Assembly (NCBI GenBank): GCA_016926925.1
Contig: JAFGNQ010000106.1
Coordinates: forward strand, 1-18,912
DNA: 18,912 nt
Source of the DNA: Candidatus Aminicenantota bacterium
GTDB lineage: Bacteria; Acidobacteriota; Aminicenantia; Aminicenantales; Aminicenantaceae
Direction of reading: 5' to 3'
Position 1 is the stretch's first letter. Each line of letters begins with the position of its first letter. The position numbers were made by a program, and so were the translations under genes. The notes under the pieces were generated by a model, which saw only the letters and a list, made by a program, of their open reading frames with translations, made no database searches and was not told the origin of the DNA. Shown in pieces: positions 1 through 6,529 of this stretch.

Positions 1-1198
1 AACTCACGGCAGACCGGGTCGCTTCTTCTTCCCAAAAGGTATAGTCGAGACATGCTCCCTTCGCTTCGGGGAGAAGAGCCAAAAGACAGGCAAGAGAAGA
101 AAATCCACAGACATTGTATTGATTGTCGATCCGTTTCACTTCGGCCCAAAATCGCCGGGCATTCCCTTGACACACCGCATCGATCAAAGCTTTGTCGTGG
201 TTTTTGGCGGCAGGCAGAAGTGCCGAAGCCTGCCGGTTGTGACCGAATTTGGGACCGACGTGCGAGAAATCGACTCCGGCAACGATCAGTGTTTTCACGG
301 GATTCTCATCGATACGGTGCTTAATCGAGCGGAGGAAATTGTGCACAGGGGGGATGTCATCGGGATGATCGAAAGCAGATAAAGAATCCTGGAAGGAGCC
401 GCATAAAATAGGCAGTAAAGTGAACGCGGAGCCGAACAAGTACTGCAGAAAAATCAGCTGGAACTCAATGGAATGTTCATAACGATGAGCAAAATCATCC
501 GGGGCAAGGGCTGGTGATTCGACTTGCCGGAGTGTCTCGACCCATTCTCTGTCGGTTTTCACAACGCCCAATGGAGTCTCATAATCCTTGTCCGTCAAAG
601 AAAAGAAGTGTTCGGATAGGCTGTGCCCGGTCCCGAGCAAAACGATATGCTCCGGCGCCATCTCCCTAATGGCACCATATGCGCAGGCATAGGCCTTTCT
701 CCCCACAGCCAGATCAATATGGGGAGCGACGAGAGCTCTAACCCTTTTATCAGACCGCCGCGGCGGTTCGCACTCCCCCTCCCGCTGCATGAGAACCGTG
801 ATAAACTCCATAAGCTCATCCCGAGACTCCGGATAAGATTTTCCAGCAAGAGCAGCCGGTCTGACACTCAGGCCGGCATATTCGGACATGATTCTGCCTC
901 TTTTGCTTTGGTAATGTGCGCTCTCCAAAAGACACAGAGAATCCAGATCGCCGAGAATTTGGACGACCTCATTAGAACTCGCAAGCAAACCTTTCCTCAG
1001 CCGGGTGAGCTCGAGCTGGATATCCCGGATGCTTTTGCGGCCATCGATCAGACCGACCAATTCGAGCACATCGCCTTGGAGAAGGACGGGATTTTCAATC
1101 AATCCAAGTGCATCCTTGACTATAAAGGCCTTGTGTCCCTGATAAGAAACGGGGATGATCTCGAGATCGGTCCTGAGCTTGGGTATGTTGGTGTCCAT
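1..1198 (-). CDS. AmmeMemoRadiSam system protein B (Memo family), 3' end off window
   Basis: Reading the minus strand from an ATG at 1198 gives 399 open residues that run off the left edge. Residues about 150-399 are a Memo domain: V157-A-P-H160-I-D-L, L188-G-T-G-H192-S, an ETPLGVVKTD segment near 210, E241-H-S-I-E-F-Q, D310-F-S-H-V-G and N362-V-C364-G. H160, H192 and C364 fall where human MEMO1 has its metal ligands H49, H81 and C244. Residues 1-100 are an extra N-terminal region not present in short Memo proteins; it resembles a small helical/winged-helix segment but I cannot name it. The family is usually found with AMMECR1 and radical SAM partners, which may lie beyond the edge; its reaction is unsettled (metal binding and redox roles have been proposed). 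An in-frame stop lies just upstream of the ATG and an AAGGAG lies 15 bases upstream, a long spacing. Only a short C-terminal piece should be missing. Confidence 0.9.
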   Translation of the reverse strand, partial: MDTNIPKLRTDLEIIPVSYQGHKAFIVKDALGLIENPVLLQGDVLELVGLIDGRKSIRDIQLELTRLRKGLLASSNEVVQILGDLDSLCLLESAHYQSKRGRIMSEYAGLSVRPAALAGKSYPESRDELMEFITVLMQREGECEPPRRSDKRVRALVAPHIDLAVGRKAYACAYGAIREMAPEHIVLLGTGHSLSEHFFSLTDKDYETPLGVVKTDREWVETLRQVESPALAPDDFAHRYEHSIEFQLIFLQYLFGSAFTLLPILCGSFQDSLSAFDHPDDIPPVHNFLRSIKHRIDENPVKTLIVAGVDFSHVGPKFGHNRQASALLPAAKNHDKALIDAVCQGNARRFWAEVKRIDNQYNVCGFSSLACLLALLPEAKGACLDYTFWEEEATRSAVS

Positions 1199-1239
1199 AG
1201 AGGGCTGCTTTGACTCCTTACCTCAAACAATCCGTATAA

Positions 1240-1275
1240 ATCCGGCAGGCATGGAAACTATCCATCATGCCGGAT
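1240..1275 (-). promoter_or_regulatory. Hairpin in the Memo gene 5' leader
   Basis: ATCCGGCA (1240-1247) and TGCCGGAT (1268-1275) are perfect 8-base inverted arms. Inside them ATGGA (1251-1255) pairs with TCCAT (1261-1265) around the loop AACTA, leaving a small 3x2 internal loop. It lies between the predicted transcription start (about 1284) and the start codon, and no T-tract follows on either strand. That makes it a leader structure or a protein-binding palindrome rather than a terminator. Confidence 0.5.
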
Positions 1276-1290
1276 CGCACGAGAACTTTT

Positions 1291-1319
1291 ATTATAGACA
1301 CAAGCCCTATTTCAATCAA
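1291..1319 (-). promoter_or_regulatory. Sigma-70-type promoter for the Memo gene
   Basis: On the minus strand there is TTGATT (1319-1314), a 17-base spacer, and a perfect TATAAT (1296-1291). Transcription would start near 1284, giving a leader of about 85 bases before the ATG at 1198. The box fit is seen in the sequence; activity is inferred. Confidence 0.6.
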
Positions 1320-1549
1320 TACACCGCGGGCCTTCTTTAATTTCAGGATAGAGCGATCGATTTAGGAGAAGGGAGCCGGTCACTGATCGTCTGCACCGCA
1401 CCGGAATGACTGAAGTAAGGATAAACCAGCCCGCCTTTCTAGATGAGGCGCATGCCGGATGGATGGGGGGTCTTCGTCGAATACAGACTAGACTAAGCTC
1501 ACATGAATTATAAAAGCGGCCTTGAAACGTGGGGATTGAAGAGGAGGGC

Positions 1550-1582
1550 GGGAGAGGAATCTCGCTTCCCCTCCCTTTTCTT
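1550..1582 (+). terminator. Intrinsic terminator with no plus-strand gene upstream
   Basis: GGGAGAGGAA (1550-1559) pairs with TTCCCCTCCC (1566-1575): ten positions with one A/C mismatch and a six-base loop. TTTTCTT follows at 1576-1582. This is a good Rho-independent terminator for plus-strand transcription, but the only gene to its left runs on the minus strand. It may end a small RNA or block antisense read-through. Confidence 0.55.
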
Positions 1583-1621
1583 AACCTCGACGCTGCCTTG
1601 GATGAGGTGAACAATTGCGCT

Positions 1622-1677
1622 AAGGCTGATTGATCGCCCCCATGATCGCACAGCCTTCCCAAGGGGTCAATCCCCTT
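1622..1677. repeat. Two adjacent hairpins (inverted repeats)
   Basis: AAGGCTG (1622-1628) pairs with CAGCCTT (1651-1657), with GATC copies at 1632-1635 and 1644-1647 able to extend the stem. TGATCGC is also directly repeated at 1631 and 1643. Three bases further, AAGGGG (1661-1666) pairs with CCCCTT (1672-1677) around TCAAT. No T-tract follows. Both sit upstream of the ferritin-like gene's promoter, so they may be protein sites or part of an unrecognised RNA. Confidence 0.4.
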
Positions 1678-1765
1678 TAAAGGTGATATTGGGGGTGAAA
1701 TTCAAAGCTGATGTCGGGAGCACAGAAACTGAGGACTCCCGGTTTTATTTTGGTCGACAAAAGCA

Positions 1766-1794
1766 TATAATACATTTCAAAACAAAGAAAGGAG
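1766..1794 (+). promoter_or_regulatory. -10 box and ribosome binding site of the ferritin-like gene
   Basis: A perfect TATAAT lies at 1766-1771; the matching -35 is poor (TTTATT around 1744-1749). AAAGGAG at 1788-1794 sits five bases before the ATG at 1800. This fixes that ATG as the start rather than the in-frame ATG at 1683, which lies upstream of the promoter. The predicted leader is only about 20 bases. Confidence 0.55.
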
Positions 1795-1799
1795 AAACC

Positions 1800-2780
1800 A
1801 TGGAATCCATCAAGAAGATCAACAATGAAGAGGACGCGATCAAGCTGTTGAATATTGCCCTGGAACACGAATGGGCCGTCAGCTTTGAATACACAATCCA
1901 CGCCTACTCGATGCCCAAGGGCAAGTATTTCTACGAAGATCCTATTATGAAGATCAAAACCGATGCCCGTGCTCAAACCATCCAGATCGGCATCGATGAG
2001 ATGTATCACGCTCTGCAACTCGGGATCGTCATCAGGCAGATGGGCGGTGAGCCCTCTTTTAAAACCGACGAGGTCATACGGTACCCTAAAATCATGGACA
2101 ACCTCAAAAGGGATAAGATGACCGAGGACCTGGTTACGAACCTCTATCAATCTGCTGAAATCGAGGAAGGGGCTTTCCCAAAAATCCAGAATATGATCCT
2201 CAACATTTCCTACGATGAAGTGCGGCACTCAGCCCAGTTTGCATCCATGATGGATACCCTGAAAGCGGAAGGCCAGGAAGAAATCCTCTGCTATCAATCC
2301 AACCCTGAGGTTGCGGCCAGAGAAGAAGTGAGCCTCCTGCATGCTATCATGACAACCGAGAATGAACTCATGCACCGCTATCTCTACTACACAATCATGT
2401 TCAGCGAACACCAGGATTTGAGTCAAAGGCTCTTCAAGAATTCCATCGACCACATGCGGCACTGGGACAAGAATTCCGGAATTCTCATTAAGTTGGGCGA
2501 TGTTGTCCGAATAGAGAACGCGGTCAAGGATGCCGCCGGTGTAGAAAAAAGCAGGCAGGCCATGCCCGACCTCTATCCGGGTGACAACAGAAAAAACGCT
2601 CTGGAAACACTGATTCCAGCGGAGGAAAAACTCGTGGCCGATTACGAAAAATTGATTTCCATGATTTCAGAGGAGGAGATCAAGAAGCAGCTCGAGTTGC
2701 ACTTGGCTTCGAAGCGGGAGCACGTCTTCACACAGCAGTGGCTTCTGAAGAATGCCCAAAAAGTATCCGGTATCCTCTAG
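1800..2780 (+). CDS. Tandem double ferritin-like domain protein
   Basis: This 326-residue soluble protein contains two ferritin-like four-helix bundles in one chain. The first (about 10-155) has a full set of candidate di-metal ligands, one from each helix: E24 or E30 in E22-H-E...E-Y, E67-M-Y-H70, E120/E123, and E140-V-R-H143. The second (about 172-318) shows E187/E189, D217-H-M-R-H221, E274/E275 and E307-H308, so its site is changed and histidine-rich. There is no signal peptide or membrane segment, so it is probably cytoplasmic. Ferritin-like and rubrerythrin-like proteins handle iron or reduce oxygen and peroxide; which applies cannot be told from sequence alone. No rubredoxin-type Cys motif is present, so it is not a classical rubrerythrin. 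It has its own promoter and stands about 100 bases from the next gene. Confidence 0.8.
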   Translation: MESIKKINNEEDAIKLLNIALEHEWAVSFEYTIHAYSMPKGKYFYEDPIMKIKTDARAQTIQIGIDEMYHALQLGIVIRQMGGEPSFKTDEVIRYPKIMDNLKRDKMTEDLVTNLYQSAEIEEGAFPKIQNMILNISYDEVRHSAQFASMMDTLKAEGQEEILCYQSNPEVAAREEVSLLHAIMTTENELMHRYLYYTIMFSEHQDLSQRLFKNSIDHMRHWDKNSGILIKLGDVVRIENAVKDAAGVEKSRQAMPDLYPGDNRKNALETLIPAEEKLVADYEKLISMISEEEIKKQLELHLASKREHVFTQQWLLKNAQKVSGIL

Positions 2781-2840
2781 CTACAATTGTGTCAGCCTCG
2801 TGAAGTCTCCGGTTGCAAAGAAATCAAGTTCAGATTATCG

Positions 2841-2873
2841 TTGAAATCGGCGAGAGGACTTGTATAATAGGAG
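2841..2873 (+). promoter_or_regulatory. Promoter and ribosome site for the ABC-pilD operon
   Basis: TTGAAA (2841-2846), a 16-base spacer and TATAAT (2863-2868) form a good sigma-70-type promoter. AGGAG at 2869-2873 gives an eight-base spacing to the ATG at 2882. The ribosome site abuts the -10 box, so a start at the usual distance (about 2875) would leave it out of the mRNA. Either the real start lies further upstream or translation is almost leaderless. Confidence 0.5.
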
Positions 2874-2881
2874 TAATCTGA

Positions 2882-3799
2882 ATGACTGAAGCACTCAAGG
2901 TCCGGAACCTCCACAAATCATTCAAAACAGGATTTTTGCTCAAAAAAAAGAAAATTTTGAAAGGCATCTCATTTGCCGTTGAACAGGGGGAAATCTTCGG
3001 CTATCTCGGTCCTAACGGAGCCGGAAAAACAACCACTATCAAGTGTCTGCTGGGCTTGATCTTTCCAGAAACCGGTGAGATCCGAATTCTCAATCAACCT
3101 TACAATTCGCTCAAGGCAAAAAGCCGGATCGGCTTTCTTCCGGAAAACCCCTATTTCTATGATTACCTTACGGCAAAAGAGTTCCTGCACTTTTACGGTC
3201 AGCTTTTCCAACTGGCGAAAGGAATACGTGAGCAGAGGATCCACAGTCTCCTTCGACTGGTGGATCTGGAGAATTCGGCGGATCTTCAACTTAGAAAATT
3301 TTCGAGGGGGATGCTGCAGAGGATCGGACTCGCACAAGCCCTGCTCAACGAACCGTCACTGGTCATCCTGGATGAACCGCTTGGGGGGCTGGATCCCATA
3401 GGGAGAAAAGAGATCAGAGACATCGTTATCCGGTTGAGAGAAGAGGGAAAGACGGTCTTTCTTTCTTCTCACATTCTTCAAGATATCGAAATGATCTGCG
3501 ACCGGGTGGCTGTAATCGTCAGCGGTGAAATCATCAACCAAGGCTGGCTCTCGGATCTGATTTCGGAGAAAGTTCTCTTCACGGAAGTGATCCTCTCCGG
3601 AGTCGATCCCGCACGATTGAAAGATCTGGGCGAGGATTTTATAGCTCGCGGAGAGCGGATTTTTCTCAAAGTCTTCGATGAAAGCAAACTCGAGGACATC
3701 CAGAGGTTCGTTCAGGAAGAAAACGGAAGACTTCTATCGCTCATCCCCAGAACGGAGACCCTTGAGGACATCTTTGTGGGGCTGGTAAAAAAGCAATGA
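2882..3799 (+). CDS. ABC transporter ATP-binding protein, PilH-like by context
   Basis: This 305-residue protein is the ATPase subunit of an ABC transporter. It shows the Walker A G43-P-N-G-A-G-K49-T, a Q-loop region around F86-L-P-E88 (E in place of Q, as in some exporter-type families), the signature F140-S-R-G-M, Walker B V161-I-L-D-E-P166, D-loop G-G-L-D171 and switch H197. Residues about 220-305 form the extra C-terminal domain typical of ABC-2 export ATPases (DrrA/CcmA/NosF-like). The last four bases overlap the permease gene, and two further co-directional genes end in pilD. In Myxococcus xanthus the ABC genes pilH and pilI lie beside pilD and are required for T4P assembly. By that analogy this may be the T4P-linked transporter; the substrate is unknown. 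These names clash with the chemotaxis PilH/PilI of Pseudomonas, so no symbol is given. Confidence 0.9.
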   Translation: MTEALKVRNLHKSFKTGFLLKKKKILKGISFAVEQGEIFGYLGPNGAGKTTTIKCLLGLIFPETGEIRILNQPYNSLKAKSRIGFLPENPYFYDYLTAKEFLHFYGQLFQLAKGIREQRIHSLLRLVDLENSADLQLRKFSRGMLQRIGLAQALLNEPSLVILDEPLGGLDPIGRKEIRDIVIRLREEGKTVFLSSHILQDIEMICDRVAVIVSGEIINQGWLSDLISEKVLFTEVILSGVDPARLKDLGEDFIARGERIFLKVFDESKLEDIQRFVQEENGRLLSLIPRTETLEDIFVGLVKKQ

Positions 3800-4560
3800 A
3801 AATACGGGCTATCGCCTTCAACACATTCAAAGAAGCCATCAAAGATAGAATTCTCTATCTCCTCTTTTTTTTCGCTGCCGTTTGCTTCGTCTTCTCCCGT
3901 CTGTTGGCCTTGCTGACGGTCGGAGACCGCGTCAAAATCGTAACCGATGTGGGGCTGGCCGCCCTCTCCATTATCGGGGCTCTCATGGCTATCCTGGTCG
4001 GCACAGGACTGGTCTATAAAGAAATCGATAAAAAAACCATCTTCACACTGCTCGCCAAGCCCATTCATCGTTACCAATTCATCTTGGGCAAGTTTTTTGG
4101 AATGATCGTGACGCTGGGCGTTATGCTCTTTGTCATGACCTTGATCTTTTTGGCCGTGCTCTTCCTCCACACATTCCAGATCGACTGGAGAGTATTCTTG
4201 ATTGTCTTTCTCATCTTTATCGAACTCTCGCTCATCACCGCAGTAGCCATCCTTTTTTCCAGTTTTTCCACACCCATCCTGAGCTCGATCTTCACCCTGG
4301 CTTTCTACCTGATCGGCCACTTCTCCTGGGGCTTTGAGACTCTTATCTCAAAAATTCAATCCGGTTTCCTCAAATCTGCGGTTCGTGGCCTCTACACGCT
4401 TCTGCCCGATCTGGAGAATTTCAACTACAAGACGGAAATCGTGCATCATCTGCCACTTCCTTCCAGCGCCCTTCTGCTCTCGATCCTTTACGGAATCGCC
4501 TACACGGCATTTATTCTCGCCCTGGCGATGGTCATATTCAGGAAAAGGGATTTCCTCTGA
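3796..4560 (+). CDS. ABC-2 type transporter permease, PilI-like by context
   Basis: This 254-residue integral membrane protein has about six hydrophobic segments, near residues 20-40, 53-73, 98-125, 132-154, 158-178 and 223-247. The cytoplasmic stretch Y74-K-E-I-D-K-K...L-A-K-P-I between segments 2 and 3 is characteristic of ABC-2 permeases of the NosY/ABC2_membrane_2 type. Its ATG overlaps the end of the ATPase gene (ATGA), so the two are translationally coupled and very likely form one exporter, probably with two copies of each subunit. The gene ends four bases before the TPR protein gene. By context it is comparable to M. xanthus PilI; that is an inference from gene order rather than sequence comparison. 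Confidence 0.85.
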   Translation: MKIRAIAFNTFKEAIKDRILYLLFFFAAVCFVFSRLLALLTVGDRVKIVTDVGLAALSIIGALMAILVGTGLVYKEIDKKTIFTLLAKPIHRYQFILGKFFGMIVTLGVMLFVMTLIFLAVLFLHTFQIDWRVFLIVFLIFIELSLITAVAILFSSFSTPILSSIFTLAFYLIGHFSWGFETLISKIQSGFLKSAVRGLYTLLPDLENFNYKTEIVHHLPLPSSALLLSILYGIAYTAFILALAMVIFRKRDFL

Positions 4561-4564
4561 ATCC

Positions 4565-5401
4565 ATGAAAAAGACGGCCCTTATTCTCATCATCGTTTGC
4601 AGCCTGGGCCTCCTTATGGGACTCAAGCTGCAAATAGACGGGATCTCACGATACAAAACGCCGGGATCGTCCTTCATATACATCCCCTCGGGAAAGTATC
4701 TGAAACGTATCACTTTCGGCTACAACACCCTGATGGCCGACCTTATCTATCTCTGGGCCATTCAGTATTTCAGCAATCAAGCAGTCTGGAACCGGTTCGA
4801 TAACCTGGAGCATGTTTTTTCCATCATCTCGGAGCTCGATCCGCAATACCTCGATCCCTACGAAGTCGGCGCTCTGATCGCGGTTCATGAGGCTAGAGAT
4901 CTCTCCCTGGCCTACAGCATCCTGGATCTTGGTCTGGAAAAAAATCCGGATCAGTGGATCTTTCCCCTCCAGGCCGGCCACTATGCCCAGATGTACGCCA
5001 AAGATTTTGAGGCGGCACAAAAATACTATAAAAAAGCGACCGACATCCAAGGCGCCCCTCCCATTGCCAAGAGGCTTTACGCCAATGCCTCCTTCCACCA
5101 ATCGGATTACGCAACCGCCTGGAAGAATTGGGCGGAGGTCTATAAAACTGCTGAGGACGAACGGATTAAAAAGATCGCATCCAACCATCTCTATCAAACC
5201 AAAGCGGCTATGGATATCGAAGTTCTGCAGAAGGCTGTTGCGCAATTTAAGAACACACACGGCCGCTTTCCCGAAGAACTTGAAGAACTGGTAAAGGCCG
5301 GGCTGATCAAGTTTGTCCCGAAAGACCTGGATGACAAGAACTACGTCTTTGATCCCGATACGGGAGAAGTCATGACACGGATAAATCCATGGAAACGGTA
5401 A
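4565..5401 (+). CDS. Membrane-anchored TPR protein with a pseudopilin-like C-terminal segment
   Basis: This 278-residue protein has one N-terminal hydrophobic segment (about 4-22) after a short positive start, so it is probably anchored in the inner membrane with the rest in the periplasm. Residues about 60-215 are helical and TPR-like, for example the pairs around 100-125, 132-158 and 167-195, with typical A/Y/G positions. Residues 220-278 read like the tail of GspG-type pseudopilins: a helix ending in H232-G-R-F-P, then E-L-E-E-L-V, a V-P-K-D turn and Y-V-F-D-P-D-T-G-E. The ATG at 4565 is four bases after the permease stop, with no strong ribosome site, implying coupling. An upstream in-frame start at 4334 lies inside the permease gene and is unlikely. 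Its place between the transporter and pilD suggests a partner of the transporter or pilus machine, perhaps the counterpart of M. xanthus PilG; this is a guess from position. Confidence 0.75.
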   Translation: MKKTALILIIVCSLGLLMGLKLQIDGISRYKTPGSSFIYIPSGKYLKRITFGYNTLMADLIYLWAIQYFSNQAVWNRFDNLEHVFSIISELDPQYLDPYEVGALIAVHEARDLSLAYSILDLGLEKNPDQWIFPLQAGHYAQMYAKDFEAAQKYYKKATDIQGAPPIAKRLYANASFHQSDYATAWKNWAEVYKTAEDERIKKIASNHLYQTKAAMDIEVLQKAVAQFKNTHGRFPEELEELVKAGLIKFVPKDLDDKNYVFDPDTGEVMTRINPWKR

Positions 5402-6156
5402 TCATCATTCTCTTCGGCCTGGCCTGGGGAAGTTTTCTCAACGTCGTCATCTTCCGACTCCCCAGGGACTTGAGCATCGTCACTCCCCCCTCTTCCTGCC
5501 CCCAATGCGGCAGGAGGATCAAATTCTACGAGAATATACCTTTGCTTTCCTATGCGATTCTCCGAGGAAAGTGCAGAGGCTGCAAGGCAAAGATCCCGCT
5601 CTCTTACCCCCTGGTTGAAGCACTGACTCCTCTTTGCTTTCTACTGATCTACGGTCAGTATGGAATCAATCTTCATTTTATTGCTTCCTGTCTTTTCGTC
5701 AGCGCTCTGATCGCACTTGGATTTATCGATTATGCGCATCAAATACTCCCGGACGAAATCACCCTGCCCGGGATCGCTCTGGCCGTCGTCTATTCCTTAT
5801 TCCGTGCGGATCTCAGCCTGATGGGAGCGCTTGTAGGAGCGCTCGTGGGCGCAGGAATTCTCCTGCTCATTTTCGGGCTCTACTACCTCCTGCGAAAAAA
5901 GGAAGGGCTGGGCATGGGCGATGTGACCTTGATGCTGATGGTGGGTGCCTTTCTTGGCTGGAAGCTATCGTTATTGACCCTTATTCTGGGATCGTTCAGC
6001 GGCGCCATCGTGGGCGTCTTTATGCTCGGCTTCAAAAAAAAGGGGCTTCAGCACGCCCTTCCCTTCGGGACTTTTTTGGCGCCTGCCGCCTTCATCGCCC
6101 TTCTCTACGGCCGGCAGATCATCTCCGCTTACCTTTCTCTCTATAAAACGCCCTGA
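5389..6156 (+). CDS. pilD: Prepilin peptidase/N-methyltransferase (type IV pilus)
   Basis: This 255-residue polytopic inner-membrane aspartyl protease cleaves the short leader of type IV prepilins after glycine and methylates the new N-terminal residue. Visible signs are the N-terminal G-S-F-L-N-V-V-I-F-R-L-P (14-25), the zinc-type cysteine pairs C37-P-Q-C40 and C62-R-G-C65 of the methyltransferase loop, and the two catalytic aspartates D114 (F-I-D-Y) and D178 (G-M-G-D). About eight hydrophobic segments are present. The length matches bifunctional PilD/GspO enzymes. The start overlaps the TPR gene by 13 bases and it is the last gene of the operon. Its substrates are probably the pilin-like proteins encoded convergently to its right, with a main pilin elsewhere. 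Confidence 0.95.
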   Translation: METVIIILFGLAWGSFLNVVIFRLPRDLSIVTPPSSCPQCGRRIKFYENIPLLSYAILRGKCRGCKAKIPLSYPLVEALTPLCFLLIYGQYGINLHFIASCLFVSALIALGFIDYAHQILPDEITLPGIALAVVYSLFRADLSLMGALVGALVGAGILLLIFGLYYLLRKKEGLGMGDVTLMLMVGAFLGWKLSLLTLILGSFSGAIVGVFMLGFKKKGLQHALPFGTFLAPAAFIALLYGRQIISAYLSLYKTP

Positions 6157-6529
6157 TAGAGCAGTCGGCAGAAAACGAGTCTTCTGAAAACTTCAATCTT
6201 TCACCGATTGATGGCAAGCCTTAAAGAAAAATACGGGACTCCTCTATCCTTAAACACTCTAACCTATTTATCTAATGTTACAAATAATCAATACGTGGGG
6301 TGTCGTCTCTTAAAAAAAGTTCATTTCGTTTGTTCGGGGCATCGCCCCTCATTGTCTGGATTCAAAATCTTCAAAAACAGACACATCGACATTCATGAAC
6401 AGTTTCAGCCAAAATAGACAGAACGTCAAAGCCGTTTCAAGCTTCTTTTGAGACCATGAAGAGGCGAAAAGCATAAGGCCCCTATCCCTCAGGGAATGCG
6501 GGCCAAACCGACATTCCAGTCCCTCAACA
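6157..6529. other. Convergent intergenic region, no gene
   Basis: This 373-base spacer lies between the 3' ends of pilD and pilY1. A 69-codon open frame at 6208-6417 has no ribosome site or recognisable protein sequence and was rejected. A small perfect hairpin (GGGGC 6336-6340, GCCCC 6344-6348) has no adjacent T-tract. A terminator-like structure for the minus strand lies at 6465-6504. The region is A+T-richer than the flanking genes. Confidence 0.5.
6465..6504 (-). terminator. Probable terminator of the minor-pilin operon
   Basis: On the minus strand GGCCC (6504-6500) pairs with GGGCC (6481-6477), and inside it TCCC pairs with GGGA around a three-base loop. TTATGCTTTT follows at 6476-6467. 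It starts 26 bases after the pilY1 stop. The stem has an internal loop and the T-tract is interrupted, so strength is moderate. Confidence 0.4.

Larger units (their letters stand above)
1199..1799. other. Divergent intergenic region without a gene
   Basis: This 600-base stretch separates two divergent genes. The left part holds the Memo promoter and leader hairpin, and 1766-1794 holds the promoter and ribosome site of the ferritin-like gene. The middle (1330-1680) holds an intrinsic terminator and two more hairpins. The short open frames here lack ribosome sites and recognisable protein sequence. A plus-strand TATAAA at 1509-1514 has no good -35 partner. A small RNA ending at the terminator is possible but not shown. 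Confidence 0.5.

Noticed and set aside
623..1213. A 196-codon plus-strand open frame
   Set aside because: It lies antisense to the Memo coding region, whose conserved motifs read cleanly on the minus strand through the window edge.
1683..1799. N-terminal extension of the ferritin-like gene to the ATG at 1683
   Set aside because: The extension would start upstream of the TATAAT at 1766, and a strong AAAGGAG directly precedes the ATG at 1800, after which the ferritin fold begins.
3712..4320. A 202-codon minus-strand frame rich in Asp, Glu, Lys and Gln
   Set aside because: It is the complement of hydrophobic permease codons; charged antisense frames are expected opposite membrane proteins.
6208..6417. 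A 69-codon plus-strand frame after pilD
   Set aside because: Its composition is unlike the neighbouring genes and it has no ribosome site or recognisable motif.
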